Positions 6,133 through 13,590 of a DNA stretch of 22,074 bases are shown piece after piece. The stretch is from Clostridia bacterium. Its GTDB lineage: Bacteria > Bacillota_A > Clostridia > Christensenellales > Aristaeellaceae. The position numbers were made by a program, and so were the translations under genes. Positions within the stretch are counted from its first letter, which is position 1. Every line of letters begins with the position of its first letter. Below the pieces are notes generated by a model, which was given only the letters and a program-made list of their open reading frames with translations, had not been told where the DNA came from and did not search any database. Where the stretch lies: contig JAFRMB010000161.1 of assembly GCA_017430945.1 (NCBI GenBank), positions 1 to 22,074 of the forward strand, given 5' to 3'.

Positions 6133-7824
6133 TCATGGCCCGGCGTGGATGATGTCACAGATCAGCTCATCGCCGTCGATGCGTACGTGCAGCTCCAGCG
6201 TACCGTCGCCGTCGTAGCGAAAGGAGAAATCCTGGCGGCCCTTGTAGTCGGTGAGGATGGCGTCCTCAGCATCGTCGACGTAGTGCTGGTTGTAGTTCGG
6301 GTACGTGGATCTCGAAAGGACGGTCACGTCCGGCAGCTGTTTGACATTGAGCCACAGCGCGCTGGCTACCTGGGCCACGCCGCCGCCTACCACCTCGGCG
6401 CCCCGCCCGTTCAAGGCGGTGACGTAGCCGCGCGATGCGTCCCGGGGACCGACGGCCTCGTTGAAGGAGAAGCGCTCGCCGTGCTCAAGGGAGATGCCGT
6501 CGACGCTTGACGCCGCAAGAGCGATGTTCGTGCGCAGGTCGCGATCGTCGCTCAGCGGGATCCTGGCGCTCAGCGTCCGGGGGATGGCATCAGCAGGCTG
6601 TGCCGATGATATGTCTTCGGGCGGTGCGGTTCCATCGGTCGGAGCGGGATCCGTTGCGGCGGGGAGGGGAGAGGACGCGGGCATCCCGGGCCGGCTGAAC
6701 CGCGCGCCGGCAAACCACCCGGCTGCGGCCAGCGCCAGCGCGGCGATGATCGCCAGCGGGACGAGCCTGCGGCGGACGGCGCCGACACTTGCCGCAGTCG
6801 GTGACGATCCGGCGTCGGCATTCGATCCGACGGGTGATGCGGGGGCCGAAGTCTCAGGGGCACTCGCAGGCGCGGTGTCCTGCAAGGCGTTTTTGTCGCT
6901 CAGGACCTCCAGCGCCTGGCGCATCTGTGCGGCGGAGGTGTAGCGGTCGCCGGAGACAGGGGCACAGGCCTTCAGGATCACCGCAGCAAGTCCGGGCGAG
7001 GCGTCTCTGGGCGGCGGCGGGACCTTGCCGCTCATGCGCTGCTCCAGCGCGAGCCGATTGTCCGCCGGGGTGCGCAGCTGTTTGTCGGGCACGAAGGGCA
7101 GCCGGCCTCCGTTGGTCAGGCGGTACAGCATGATGCCGAGCGAGTAGAGATCGGTCCTGGCGACGGCGTCGATGTCCGCCTCCGACAGGCTGCCGGTGAA
7201 TACCTCCGGTGCCATATAGTTGAAGCTGCCGCGGCGGGAAAGGTCCATCGTGTGGCGCTCGAGGCGGCGGGATTCGCCGAAGTCGCCGAGCTTGAATACG
7301 CCTGCGGCGTTGGCGAACACGTTGGAGGGCTTTATGTCCCTGTGGGCGATGCTTTCGCGTCGGCAGACCTCCAGCGCGGTGCACAGATCGATGCCGAGCC
7401 GGATGACCGTCTCCTCGTCCGTCGCGTGGTCGGCCAGGTATCGGTTCAGAGGGGTGAGCAGCTCCATGCGGATGAAGATATCCCAGCGCATGCGATCCGG
7501 ATGGGCGTAGATGCGGTGATCCTCGATGTCGACGATGTTGGTGTAGCCGCGCACCTTCTCCATGAGCCGGATCTCACCGGTGATATCGCGAACGGAGGTC
7601 TCAAAATAGGTGCGGCACTGCGCCTCGGAAAGCCCTTCCTGACGCAGCGCTTCGGGCTCGGTCTCGTCGAGCGGGATGGTCATCACCTTGATGGCGGCAT
7701 AGCTGGTGCCTGAAAGGTCCTGGCGGCGCGCCTTGAAGACCACGCCGTAAGTGCCGCGACCGAGCTCCTCGATGATCTCCCATTCCGGCCATACGCGGCT
7801 CAGGACTTCGCGGATGTCATCCAT
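6133..7824 (-). CDS. Membrane Ser/Thr protein kinase fused to an extracellular VanW domain
   Basis: This 563-aa protein combines a Hanks-type kinase (about 15-310) with a VanW-family domain (about 420-560). Kinase motifs are intact: Gly loop LGRGTYGVVF (21-30), K46 in AAIK, E84, HRDIKPSN (161-168), DFG (181-183) and APE (205-207). A Pro/Ala/Ser-rich linker (about 313-348) leads to one membrane helix (about 352-373), then a second Pro/Thr-rich spacer and the VanW part, with GERFSFNEAVG, GY..A and GGGVAQ. In related VanW proteins the last motif is usually GGGVCQ. Bacterial kinases of this topology more often carry PASTA sensor domains, so a VanW sensor or cell-wall-binding part is unusual. The ATG at 7824 follows GGAGG by 10 nt. 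It shares a transcript with the 426-aa gene downstream. Confidence 0.88.
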   Translation of the reverse strand: MDDIREVLSRVWPEWEIIEELGRGTYGVVFKARRQDLSGTSYAAIKVMTIPLDETEPEALRQEGLSEAQCRTYFETSVRDITGEIRLMEKVRGYTNIVDIEDHRIYAHPDRMRWDIFIRMELLTPLNRYLADHATDEETVIRLGIDLCTALEVCRRESIAHRDIKPSNVFANAAGVFKLGDFGESRRLERHTMDLSRRGSFNYMAPEVFTGSLSEADIDAVARTDLYSLGIMLYRLTNGGRLPFVPDKQLRTPADNRLALEQRMSGKVPPPPRDASPGLAAVILKACAPVSGDRYTSAAQMRQALEVLSDKNALQDTAPASAPETSAPASPVGSNADAGSSPTAASVGAVRRRLVPLAIIAALALAAAGWFAGARFSRPGMPASSPLPAATDPAPTDGTAPPEDISSAQPADAIPRTLSARIPLSDDRDLRTNIALAASSVDGISLEHGERFSFNEAVGPRDASRGYVTALNGRGAEVVGGGVAQVASALWLNVKQLPDVTVLSRSTYPNYNQHYVDDAEDAILTDYKGRQDFSFRYDGDGTLELHVRIDGDELICDIIHAGP

Positions 7825-7884
7825 GGCGATATCGCCTCCAATGGTGTCGGGACTTTGCGCGGACCGCCCGCGCTTTCTGTCTGT

Positions 7885-7914
7885 ATTATAAGGAGCATAG
7901 CGGAGAAATGTCAA
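7885..7914 (-). promoter_or_regulatory. Promoter of the kinase-VanW operon
   Basis: The minus strand carries TTGACA (7914-7909) and TATAAT (7890-7885) with an 18-nt spacer, about 60 nt upstream of the kinase ATG. It is divergent from, and about 45 nt away from, the pyrophosphatase promoter. Confidence 0.85.
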
Positions 7915-7956
7915 GAAAAGCAACGCCGAATCACGCAGGAACGGTGATGATTTTGA

Positions 7957-7985
7957 TTTACCTCGGGCATTTTCTGTGGTATAAT
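7957..7985 (+). promoter_or_regulatory. Promoter of the pyrophosphatase gene
   Basis: A -10 box TATAAT (7980-7985) with an extended TGG ahead of it is paired with a weaker -35 TTTACC (7957-7962) at 17 nt. The leader to the ATG at 8022 is about 30 nt. Confidence 0.75.
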
Positions 7986-8021
7986 GGCGTTGGGATACAA
8001 ATTGAGTACGGAGGTGGATCA

Positions 8022-9638
8022 ATGGACCCCATCTACGTCACCGGACACCGCAATCCGGATACGGATTCCATCGTCTCAGCGATGGCCTATGCGCAAATGC
8101 GAAATGCTTTGGGCGACAGGGAATACACGGCCGCGCGGCTGGGCAGGGTGAGCGACGAGACCCAGCTGGTGCTGGATCACTTCGGCATGCCGCAGCCGCT
8201 TTTGATCCATGACCTGAAAAACCAGGTGAGCGACCTGAATTTCGATACGCCGCCCGTGCTGAACCGCGCGGTGACCATCGCCCATGCGTGGCAGCTGCTG
8301 CACGACGATGAGAACACGCTGGCACTGCCGGTCGTGAACGACGACGGCACACTTTTCGGCATGCTGTCCACCAATACGATCGCCGTACACGACATGCAGT
8401 CCGTCGTACACTCGACCATAGAAGACATACCGGTCTTCAATCTGGTCAGTGCGCTGGAGGGGCGCATCGTGCTGGACAGGGAACAGCCCACCAATACCAT
8501 TTCCGGGCGGGTGAACATCGCGCTGCCCGCCAACGGAGAGGAAGCCATCCTTATGACGCCGGATACCGTGCTCATCTGCGGGAACCAGCCGGAGGTGATC
8601 CTGGCGGCGATCCGTGCCGGCGTGGCGTGCATCGTGGTGTGCCAGGCTGCCGTGCCGGAGGAGGCATGGGACATCGACCGGGGGAGCATCGTCATCACGA
8701 CGCCGCACGAGCCCTATCGCGCCGCGCGCATGGTCTTCCAGGCGGTGCCGGTGGATCGGGTCTGCCGGGTCACGAACCTGTGCCCGGCGCATCTCACGGA
8801 TTATGTGGACGATGTGCTCAAGATGGCGCAGTCGAACAAGCACCGCGTGTTCCCGGTGGTGGACCAGGACATGAAGGTCGTGGGAACGCTGAGCCGGATC
8901 CACCTGATCAAGCCGCGACGCAAGCGCGTCGTGCTGGTGGACCACAACGAGCTCGCCCAGTCCGTGCCCGGGCTGGAGCAGGCCGAGATCCTGGAGATCA
9001 TCGACCATCACCGACTGGCAGACGTGCAGACGGCCATGCCCATCTACATGCGCAACGAGCCGGTCGGCTCCACGGCGACCATCGTGGCGGGCATGTATAT
9101 GGAACGGGGGCTCATGCCGACCATGAGCATGGCGGGGATCATCACCTGTGCCATCATTTCAGACACGCTGATGTTCAAATCGCCCACATGCACGCCGCGC
9201 GACATCCAGACTGCGGAGCGCATGGCCAGCATCGCGCATGTCTCGATCGATGAGCTGGGCAGGATGATCTTCTCCGCTTCCACATCGGACGACAAATCCC
9301 CGGAGGACATCCTGTTCCAGGATTACAAGGAGTTCATGCTCTCCGGGCATACGCTGGGCGTGGGCCAGGCAGTGACGCTGGATTCCGAACGCGTCATGCG
9401 GCGGCGGGATGAGTTCCTCGTGGCCATGCGGCATCGAATGAGCGACCGCAAGTACGACATGATGCTGTTCATACTGACCGACATGCTGCTGGAGGGCAGC
9501 CAGCTGCTGTTCCTGGGGGACGCCGACGTGATCGCACAGGCCTTCAACGTGAAGCCCTCGGGCAACTGCGTCTTCCTGCCCGGCATCGTATCGCGCAAGA
9601 AGCAGGTCATCCCCGCACTGTCCGTATTCTGGGGCTGA
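8022..9638 (+). CDS. ppaC: Manganese-dependent inorganic pyrophosphatase with CBS-DRTGG-CBS regulatory insert
   Basis: This 538-aa family II (DHH) pyrophosphatase hydrolyses PPi to phosphate in the cytoplasm. Metal ligands are in GHRNPDTDS (H9, D13, D15) and in the DHH motif D328-H329-H330. The C-terminal SRKKQ near residue 525 is the substrate-binding signature of the DHHA2 domain. A large insert between residues about 65 and 305 contains CBS1, a DRTGG-like region and CBS2; in characterised relatives such inserts bind adenine nucleotides and diadenosine polyphosphates and regulate activity. Length agrees with the CBS-DRTGG subclass (about 545 aa) rather than the plain enzyme (about 310 aa). 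The ATG at 8022 follows GGAGG by 6-7 nt. No terminator separates it from the T-box leader of pheS. Pyrophosphate from the PheRS reaction is one of its substrates. Confidence 0.93.
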   Translation: MDPIYVTGHRNPDTDSIVSAMAYAQMRNALGDREYTAARLGRVSDETQLVLDHFGMPQPLLIHDLKNQVSDLNFDTPPVLNRAVTIAHAWQLLHDDENTLALPVVNDDGTLFGMLSTNTIAVHDMQSVVHSTIEDIPVFNLVSALEGRIVLDREQPTNTISGRVNIALPANGEEAILMTPDTVLICGNQPEVILAAIRAGVACIVVCQAAVPEEAWDIDRGSIVITTPHEPYRAARMVFQAVPVDRVCRVTNLCPAHLTDYVDDVLKMAQSNKHRVFPVVDQDMKVVGTLSRIHLIKPRRKRVVLVDHNELAQSVPGLEQAEILEIIDHHRLADVQTAMPIYMRNEPVGSTATIVAGMYMERGLMPTMSMAGIITCAIISDTLMFKSPTCTPRDIQTAERMASIAHVSIDELGRMIFSASTSDDKSPEDILFQDYKEFMLSGHTLGVGQAVTLDSERVMRRRDEFLVAMRHRMSDRKYDMMLFILTDMLLEGSQLLFLGDADVIAQAFNVKPSGNCVFLPGIVSRKKQVIPALSVFWG

Positions 9639-9677
9639 TGCGGCGCAACGGCTTTGGTGAAATAATGATTAAGACGG

Positions 9678-9706
9678 TTGAATCTTTGACCGGGTTGTGC
9701 TAAAAT
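9678..9706 (+). promoter_or_regulatory. Promoter of the pheST T-box leader
   Basis: TTGAAT (9678-9683) and TAAAAT (9701-9706) are 17 nt apart, and the -10 is extended by TGC at 9698-9700. Transcription would start near 9713. A nearer TTGACC (9686-9691) is only 9 nt from the -10 and is not the -35. Confidence 0.75.
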
Positions 9707-9712
9707 AGGCTT

Positions 9713-9960
9713 CGCTGTGATGGAGAGAGTAACCCGCGCAGGCACCCCAAAGAGATCCGGATCATGGGCTGAAAGTCCGGTGGGCAGGCGGTGCGGTCGA
9801 AGTTCACTCCGGAGCTTCCGCGCTGAACGGCATATGCTCAATAGGGCGGACGGCTTCATTCCCCGTTATCGGAATGAGAGACCGCGTTTATCGCGGTGAA
9901 GCTGGGTGGTACAGCGGAGCAGGTATCGGCTTCGCCCCTGATCGGGGCGAAGCTTTCTTC
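9713..9960 (+). promoter_or_regulatory. T-box riboswitch sensing uncharged tRNA-Phe
   Basis: The leader has the standard T-box order. Stem I is closed by GGAG (9722-9725)/CTCC (9807-9810), with the loop-E AGTA (9728-9731) and GAA beside the specifier TTC (9803-9805, Phe codon, followed by A). A stem TCATTCC/GGAATGA (9856-9862/9871-9877) and a stem ACCGCG/CGCGGT (9881-9886/9892-9897) come next. The T-box core GGGTGGTAC (9904-9912) holds TGGT, complementary to the ACCA end of tRNA-Phe. GAAGC (9898-9902) can pair with GCTTC (9929-9933) as antiterminator, excluding the terminator. When uncharged tRNA-Phe binds, pheST should be transcribed. Confidence 0.93.
9929..9960 (+). terminator. Regulated intrinsic terminator of the pheST T-box
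   Basis: GCTTCGCCCC (9929-9938) pairs perfectly with GGGGCGAAGC (9944-9953) around a 5-nt loop, followed by TTTCTTC. Its 5' arm is shared with the antiterminator. Confidence 0.88.
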
Positions 9961-10003
9961 TGCCCTGAAAAAAGCAAACCATTCGAAGGGAGTCGTAGAT
10001 CCT

Positions 10004-11026
10004 ATGGAAAAAATGCTTCGTGAGCTTCGCGAGCGCGTGATCCGGAACATCGAAGAAGCCCGGGCGAGCGCCAGCCTTGAACAGATCCGCGTGAGCATCC
10101 TCGGCAAGAAGGGTGAACTGACCGGGCTGCTGCGCGGCATGGGCAAGCTGCCGCCGGAAGAGCGGCCCAGGATGGGCCAGCTCGTGAACGATGTGCGCGC
10201 GGCGCTTGAGGCCAAACTTGAAGAACGCGTCGCAGAGCTTCAGGAAAAGGAGAAGCAGGCCAGGCTGGCAGCGGAAGCCATCGATGTCACGCTGCCCGGG
10301 CCCGAGCGCAGCGCCGGCTCGCTGCATCCGATGAACATCGCACTCAGGAAGATGGTGGAGATCTTCGTCGGCATGGGCTATGAGGCGGTGGAGGGCCCCG
10401 AGGTGGAGTTCGACCACTACAACTTCGAGCTTCTGAACATCCCGAAGAACCACCCTGCCCGTGATGCGCAGGATACGTTCTACATCGACGACAATATCGT
10501 GCTGCGCACACATACCTCTCCGGTCCAGGCGCGCATCATGACCACCCGCAAGCCGCCCATCCGCGTGATCTGCCCCGGGCGCGTATACCGGGCGGACGAA
10601 GCCGACGCGACCCACAGCCCGGTGTTCCATCAGATGGAAGGTCTGGTGATCGATGAGAACATCACCATGGGCGATCTGAAGGGCACGCTGGATGAATTCG
10701 CCCGGCAGATGTTCGGCGAGGGCATCAGGACCCGCTTCCGCCCCTCGTTCTTCCCGTTCACCGAGCCGTCCGCCGAGGTGGACCTCACCTGTGCTAACTG
10801 CAGGGGCGAGGGCTGCCGCATGTGCAAGGGCACCGGCTGGATCGAGGTGCTCGGCGCAGGCATGGTGAACCCGAAGGTGCTGGACATGTGCGGCATCGAC
10901 TCCGCGAAGTATTCCGGCTTCGCCTTCGGCATGGGCGTGGAGCGCATGGCGCTGCTCAAATACAACATCCCGAATCTACGGTACCTGTATGAGAACGACC
11001 TGCGGTTCCTGACTCAGTATCGCTAA
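10004..11026 (+). CDS. pheS: Phenylalanine-tRNA ligase alpha subunit
   Basis: This 340-aa protein is the catalytic subunit of the (alpha-beta)2 PheRS that charges tRNA-Phe. An N-terminal coiled-coil (about 1-90) precedes the class II core. Motif 2 is visible in RVYRADEADATHSPVFHQME, and motif 3 in GFAFGMGVERMALLKY (about 305-320). A C-x2-C-x4-C-x2-C cluster (C263, C266, C271, C274) precedes TGWIEVLGAGMV; this zinc-finger-like insert occurs in many Firmicute PheS. Length is typical (about 330-350 aa). ATG at 10004 is used, with AAGGGAG ending 11 nt upstream; an in-frame extension back to 9896 would lie inside the T-box. It is followed after 19 nt by pheT, in one operon under T-box control. Confidence 0.96.
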   Translation: MEKMLRELRERVIRNIEEARASASLEQIRVSILGKKGELTGLLRGMGKLPPEERPRMGQLVNDVRAALEAKLEERVAELQEKEKQARLAAEAIDVTLPGPERSAGSLHPMNIALRKMVEIFVGMGYEAVEGPEVEFDHYNFELLNIPKNHPARDAQDTFYIDDNIVLRTHTSPVQARIMTTRKPPIRVICPGRVYRADEADATHSPVFHQMEGLVIDENITMGDLKGTLDEFARQMFGEGIRTRFRPSFFPFTEPSAEVDLTCANCRGEGCRMCKGTGWIEVLGAGMVNPKVLDMCGIDSAKYSGFAFGMGVERMALLKYNIPNLRYLYENDLRFLTQYR

Positions 11027-11045
11027 TCAGGGGAGGTAATGCAAC

Positions 11046-13457
11046 ATGAAAGTGCCGATGAAGTGGCTTCGTGAATATGTGGATATCGATATGCCGGCGG
11101 AGGAATATGGCGCCTGCATGGTGATGACGGGCACCGCCGTCGAGGGCATCGACCGGACCGGTGAGCAGTTTGACAAGGTCGTGGTCGGCCGCGTCGTGAG
11201 CTGCGTGGATCACCCCAACTCGGACCATCTGCACATCTGCATGGTGGATATCGGCGAAGCGGAGCCGATCCAGATCATATGCGGCGCGCCCAACGTCCGC
11301 GAAGGCATGCGCGTGGCGGCGGCGCTGGATGGCGCGCGCCTGCCCGGCGCCGGCGGTGCCGGTCCCATCAGGATCAAAAAAGGCAAGATGCGCGGCGAGG
11401 TGTCGATGGGCATGCTGTGCTCCGGACCTGAACTGGATGTGCCGGCAGGGCTGTACCCCCACATCGGCGACGAGGGCATCATCGAGATCTTCGAGGATGT
11501 GGCGCCGGGGACCGATGTCAAGCAGGTGTTCGGCCTGGGCGATGACGTCGTGGATTTTGAGATCCTCGCGAACCGCCCGGACTGCCTGAGCGTATGGGGG
11601 CTGGCCCGCGAGTCCAGTGCCGTGCTGGACGGACATTTCGTGATGCCGGAGATCGCCGTTGAAGAGAATGGCAGCGGCCGCTTCGAGGATTACGCGAGTG
11701 TCGAGGTGCGGGACGATGTGCTCTGCCCCCGCTACTGCGCCAGGGTAATCACCGATGTCAAGATCGGGCCAAGCCCCAAATGGATGCGCGAATACCTCTA
11801 TGGCGCGGGCGTGCGGCCCATCAACAACATCGTGGACATCACGAATTTCGTGATGCTCGAGACCGGCCATCCGATGCACGCCTTCGATCTTTCCAAGGTG
11901 AAGGATCAGGCCATCGTCGTCCGCCGCGCCAGGCCGGGCGAGCGCCTGACCACGCTGGACGGCAAGACGCACGTGCTCGACGAGAGCATGCTGGTCATCT
12001 CCGACCGTGAGAACGCCACGGGCCTTGCGGGCATCATGGGCGGCGAGGAGTCTGAGATCGTGGATGACACCGCCAGCGTTCTGTTCGAGTGCGCGGCGTT
12101 CGAGCGCGCCAACAACCGCGTCACTGCCCGAAAGCTGGGCATCCGCACGGAGTCGAGCGGACGGTTTGAAAAGGGCGTTTGCCCTGCGACCACCATGGAG
12201 GCGCTCGAGCGCGCCTGTATGCTGGTGAATATGTTGGAGTGCGGCAAGGTGGTGCCGGGCGCCTATGACTACTATCCGCATCCCGCGGAGCCCGTTGAGA
12301 TCGAGGCGAGCGTCGAACGCATCTGTAAACGCATCGGCGTAGACGTGCCCGGTGAGGCGATGGAGGATATCCTGAACCGGCTGTACATCGATACCACTCT
12401 GGCGGGCGACGCGCTGCACTGCGAGATCCCGGCGTTCCGGCAGGATATGGAGACGGAGGCGGACATCTCGGAAGAGGTCCTCAGGATGTACGGCTACGAT
12501 CACATCCCCTCTACGCTGATGAACGCCGTCACCATGCCCGGCTATCGCAGTGAGCGGATCGTGTTCTCCGACCGCGTAAAGGATGCGCTGGTGGGCATGG
12601 GTCTGTTCGAGGTGCTCAACTATTCCTTCATCAGCCCCAGATGGATCGAGAAGCTGGCGCTTTCAGAAGCCGATCCGCGCCGCAGCGCCGTGGTGCTCCG
12701 AAATCCGCTGGGTGAGGACACCTCCGTCATGCGCACATCGCTGGTGCCCAGCATGCTGAACACGGTGGCGGCCAACCTGAACCGCGGGAACGTCGAGGGA
12801 AGGCTGTTCGAACTGAGCAAGGTGTTCGTGCCGGCCGACCAGCCCGGCGCGCTGCCTGCCGAAAAGACCGGGCTGTGCGTCGGATGCTTCGGTGAGGGTG
12901 TGGATTTCTACACCGTCAAGAACATCGTGGTCTGGCTGCTGGCGCGCTTTGGGCTGACTGCGGAGATCGAGGCCACAGGCGACGGATATTATCATCCCGG
13001 CCGCAGGGCGGTCATGCGCATCGACGGCCGGCAGGTCGCAGCGCTTGGCGAGATCCATCCGGACGTGGCCGAAGCCTTTGACATCTCCAATCGCCGCGTG
13101 TACGTGGCGGAAGTCGATCTGGATGCGATCATGCCGTTGGAAAAGGACTTCTACGGCGTGAAGCCGCTGCCGAAGTTCCCGGCCGTCGGCAGGGACATCG
13201 CCGTCGTGGTGGATGAAAGCGTCGGGGCCGGCACCATGATGGATGCCATCCGGAGGGCGGCCGCAAAGACGCTGGAGGATGTGAAGCTGTTCGATATCTA
13301 CCGCGGCGACAAGCTGGGTGCGGGCAAAAAGTCCGTCGCTTACGCCATCACGCTGCGCGCACAGGACCGCACTTTGACCGACGAGGAGATCAACGGTACG
13401 ATGGACAAGGTGCTCAGATCGCTGCGCGAGCAGTTCGGCGCCGAGCTAAGGGCTTGA
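11046..13457 (+). CDS. pheT: Phenylalanine-tRNA ligase beta subunit
   Basis: This 803-aa subunit provides tRNA binding and editing for PheRS. Domains run in the normal order: N-terminal segment (1-40), the EMAP/OB-type tRNA-binding domain (about 44-150), the B3/B4 editing domain (about 210-390), B5 (about 400-475), a catalytic-like core, and the C-terminal ferredoxin-like anticodon-binding domain from LPKFPAVGRDIAVVVD (about 706) to the end. Length is normal for the family (about 790-810 aa). GGGGAGG precedes the ATG at 11046 by about 8 nt. It is cotranscribed with pheS, and a hairpin follows 10 nt after the stop. Nothing is truncated or unusual. Confidence 0.96.
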   Translation: MKVPMKWLREYVDIDMPAEEYGACMVMTGTAVEGIDRTGEQFDKVVVGRVVSCVDHPNSDHLHICMVDIGEAEPIQIICGAPNVREGMRVAAALDGARLPGAGGAGPIRIKKGKMRGEVSMGMLCSGPELDVPAGLYPHIGDEGIIEIFEDVAPGTDVKQVFGLGDDVVDFEILANRPDCLSVWGLARESSAVLDGHFVMPEIAVEENGSGRFEDYASVEVRDDVLCPRYCARVITDVKIGPSPKWMREYLYGAGVRPINNIVDITNFVMLETGHPMHAFDLSKVKDQAIVVRRARPGERLTTLDGKTHVLDESMLVISDRENATGLAGIMGGEESEIVDDTASVLFECAAFERANNRVTARKLGIRTESSGRFEKGVCPATTMEALERACMLVNMLECGKVVPGAYDYYPHPAEPVEIEASVERICKRIGVDVPGEAMEDILNRLYIDTTLAGDALHCEIPAFRQDMETEADISEEVLRMYGYDHIPSTLMNAVTMPGYRSERIVFSDRVKDALVGMGLFEVLNYSFISPRWIEKLALSEADPRRSAVVLRNPLGEDTSVMRTSLVPSMLNTVAANLNRGNVEGRLFELSKVFVPADQPGALPAEKTGLCVGCFGEGVDFYTVKNIVVWLLARFGLTAEIEATGDGYYHPGRRAVMRIDGRQVAALGEIHPDVAEAFDISNRRVYVAEVDLDAIMPLEKDFYGVKPLPKFPAVGRDIAVVVDESVGAGTMMDAIRRAAAKTLEDVKLFDIYRGDKLGAGKKSVAYAITLRAQDRTLTDEEINGTMDKVLRSLREQFGAELRA

Positions 13458-13466
13458 TCGCAGGTC

Positions 13467-13497
13467 CGGGCAGCCTTGCCGCATGGCGGGCTGCCCG
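13467..13497 (+). terminator. Terminator-like hairpin after pheT
   Basis: CGGGCAGCC (13467-13475) pairs with GGCTGCCCG (13489-13497), and the loop can form a further GCC/GGC. No U tract follows, so termination may be partial and the oxidoreductase may be reached by read-through. The same GGCAGCC/GGCTGCC core occurs at other gene ends in the window. Confidence 0.6.
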
Positions 13498-13590
13498 TCA
13501 AATTCGGTGAGTCAGGGGGCCGCTCCGGGGAGACGCGCGATCTGTACCGGGGGCGGCTCCCGGCTGCCGTTATCAATGAAAGGAATCGAC

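Noticed and set aside
9686..9706. TTGACC as the -35 box of the pheST promoter
   Set aside because: Only 9 nt from the -10; TTGAAT at 9678 has the correct 17-nt spacing.
10956..12503. 515-aa reading frame antisense to pheT
   Set aside because: Rich in His/Arg/Ala/Asp as expected for the complement of a high-GC gene; no domain or start signal, and pheT is certain.
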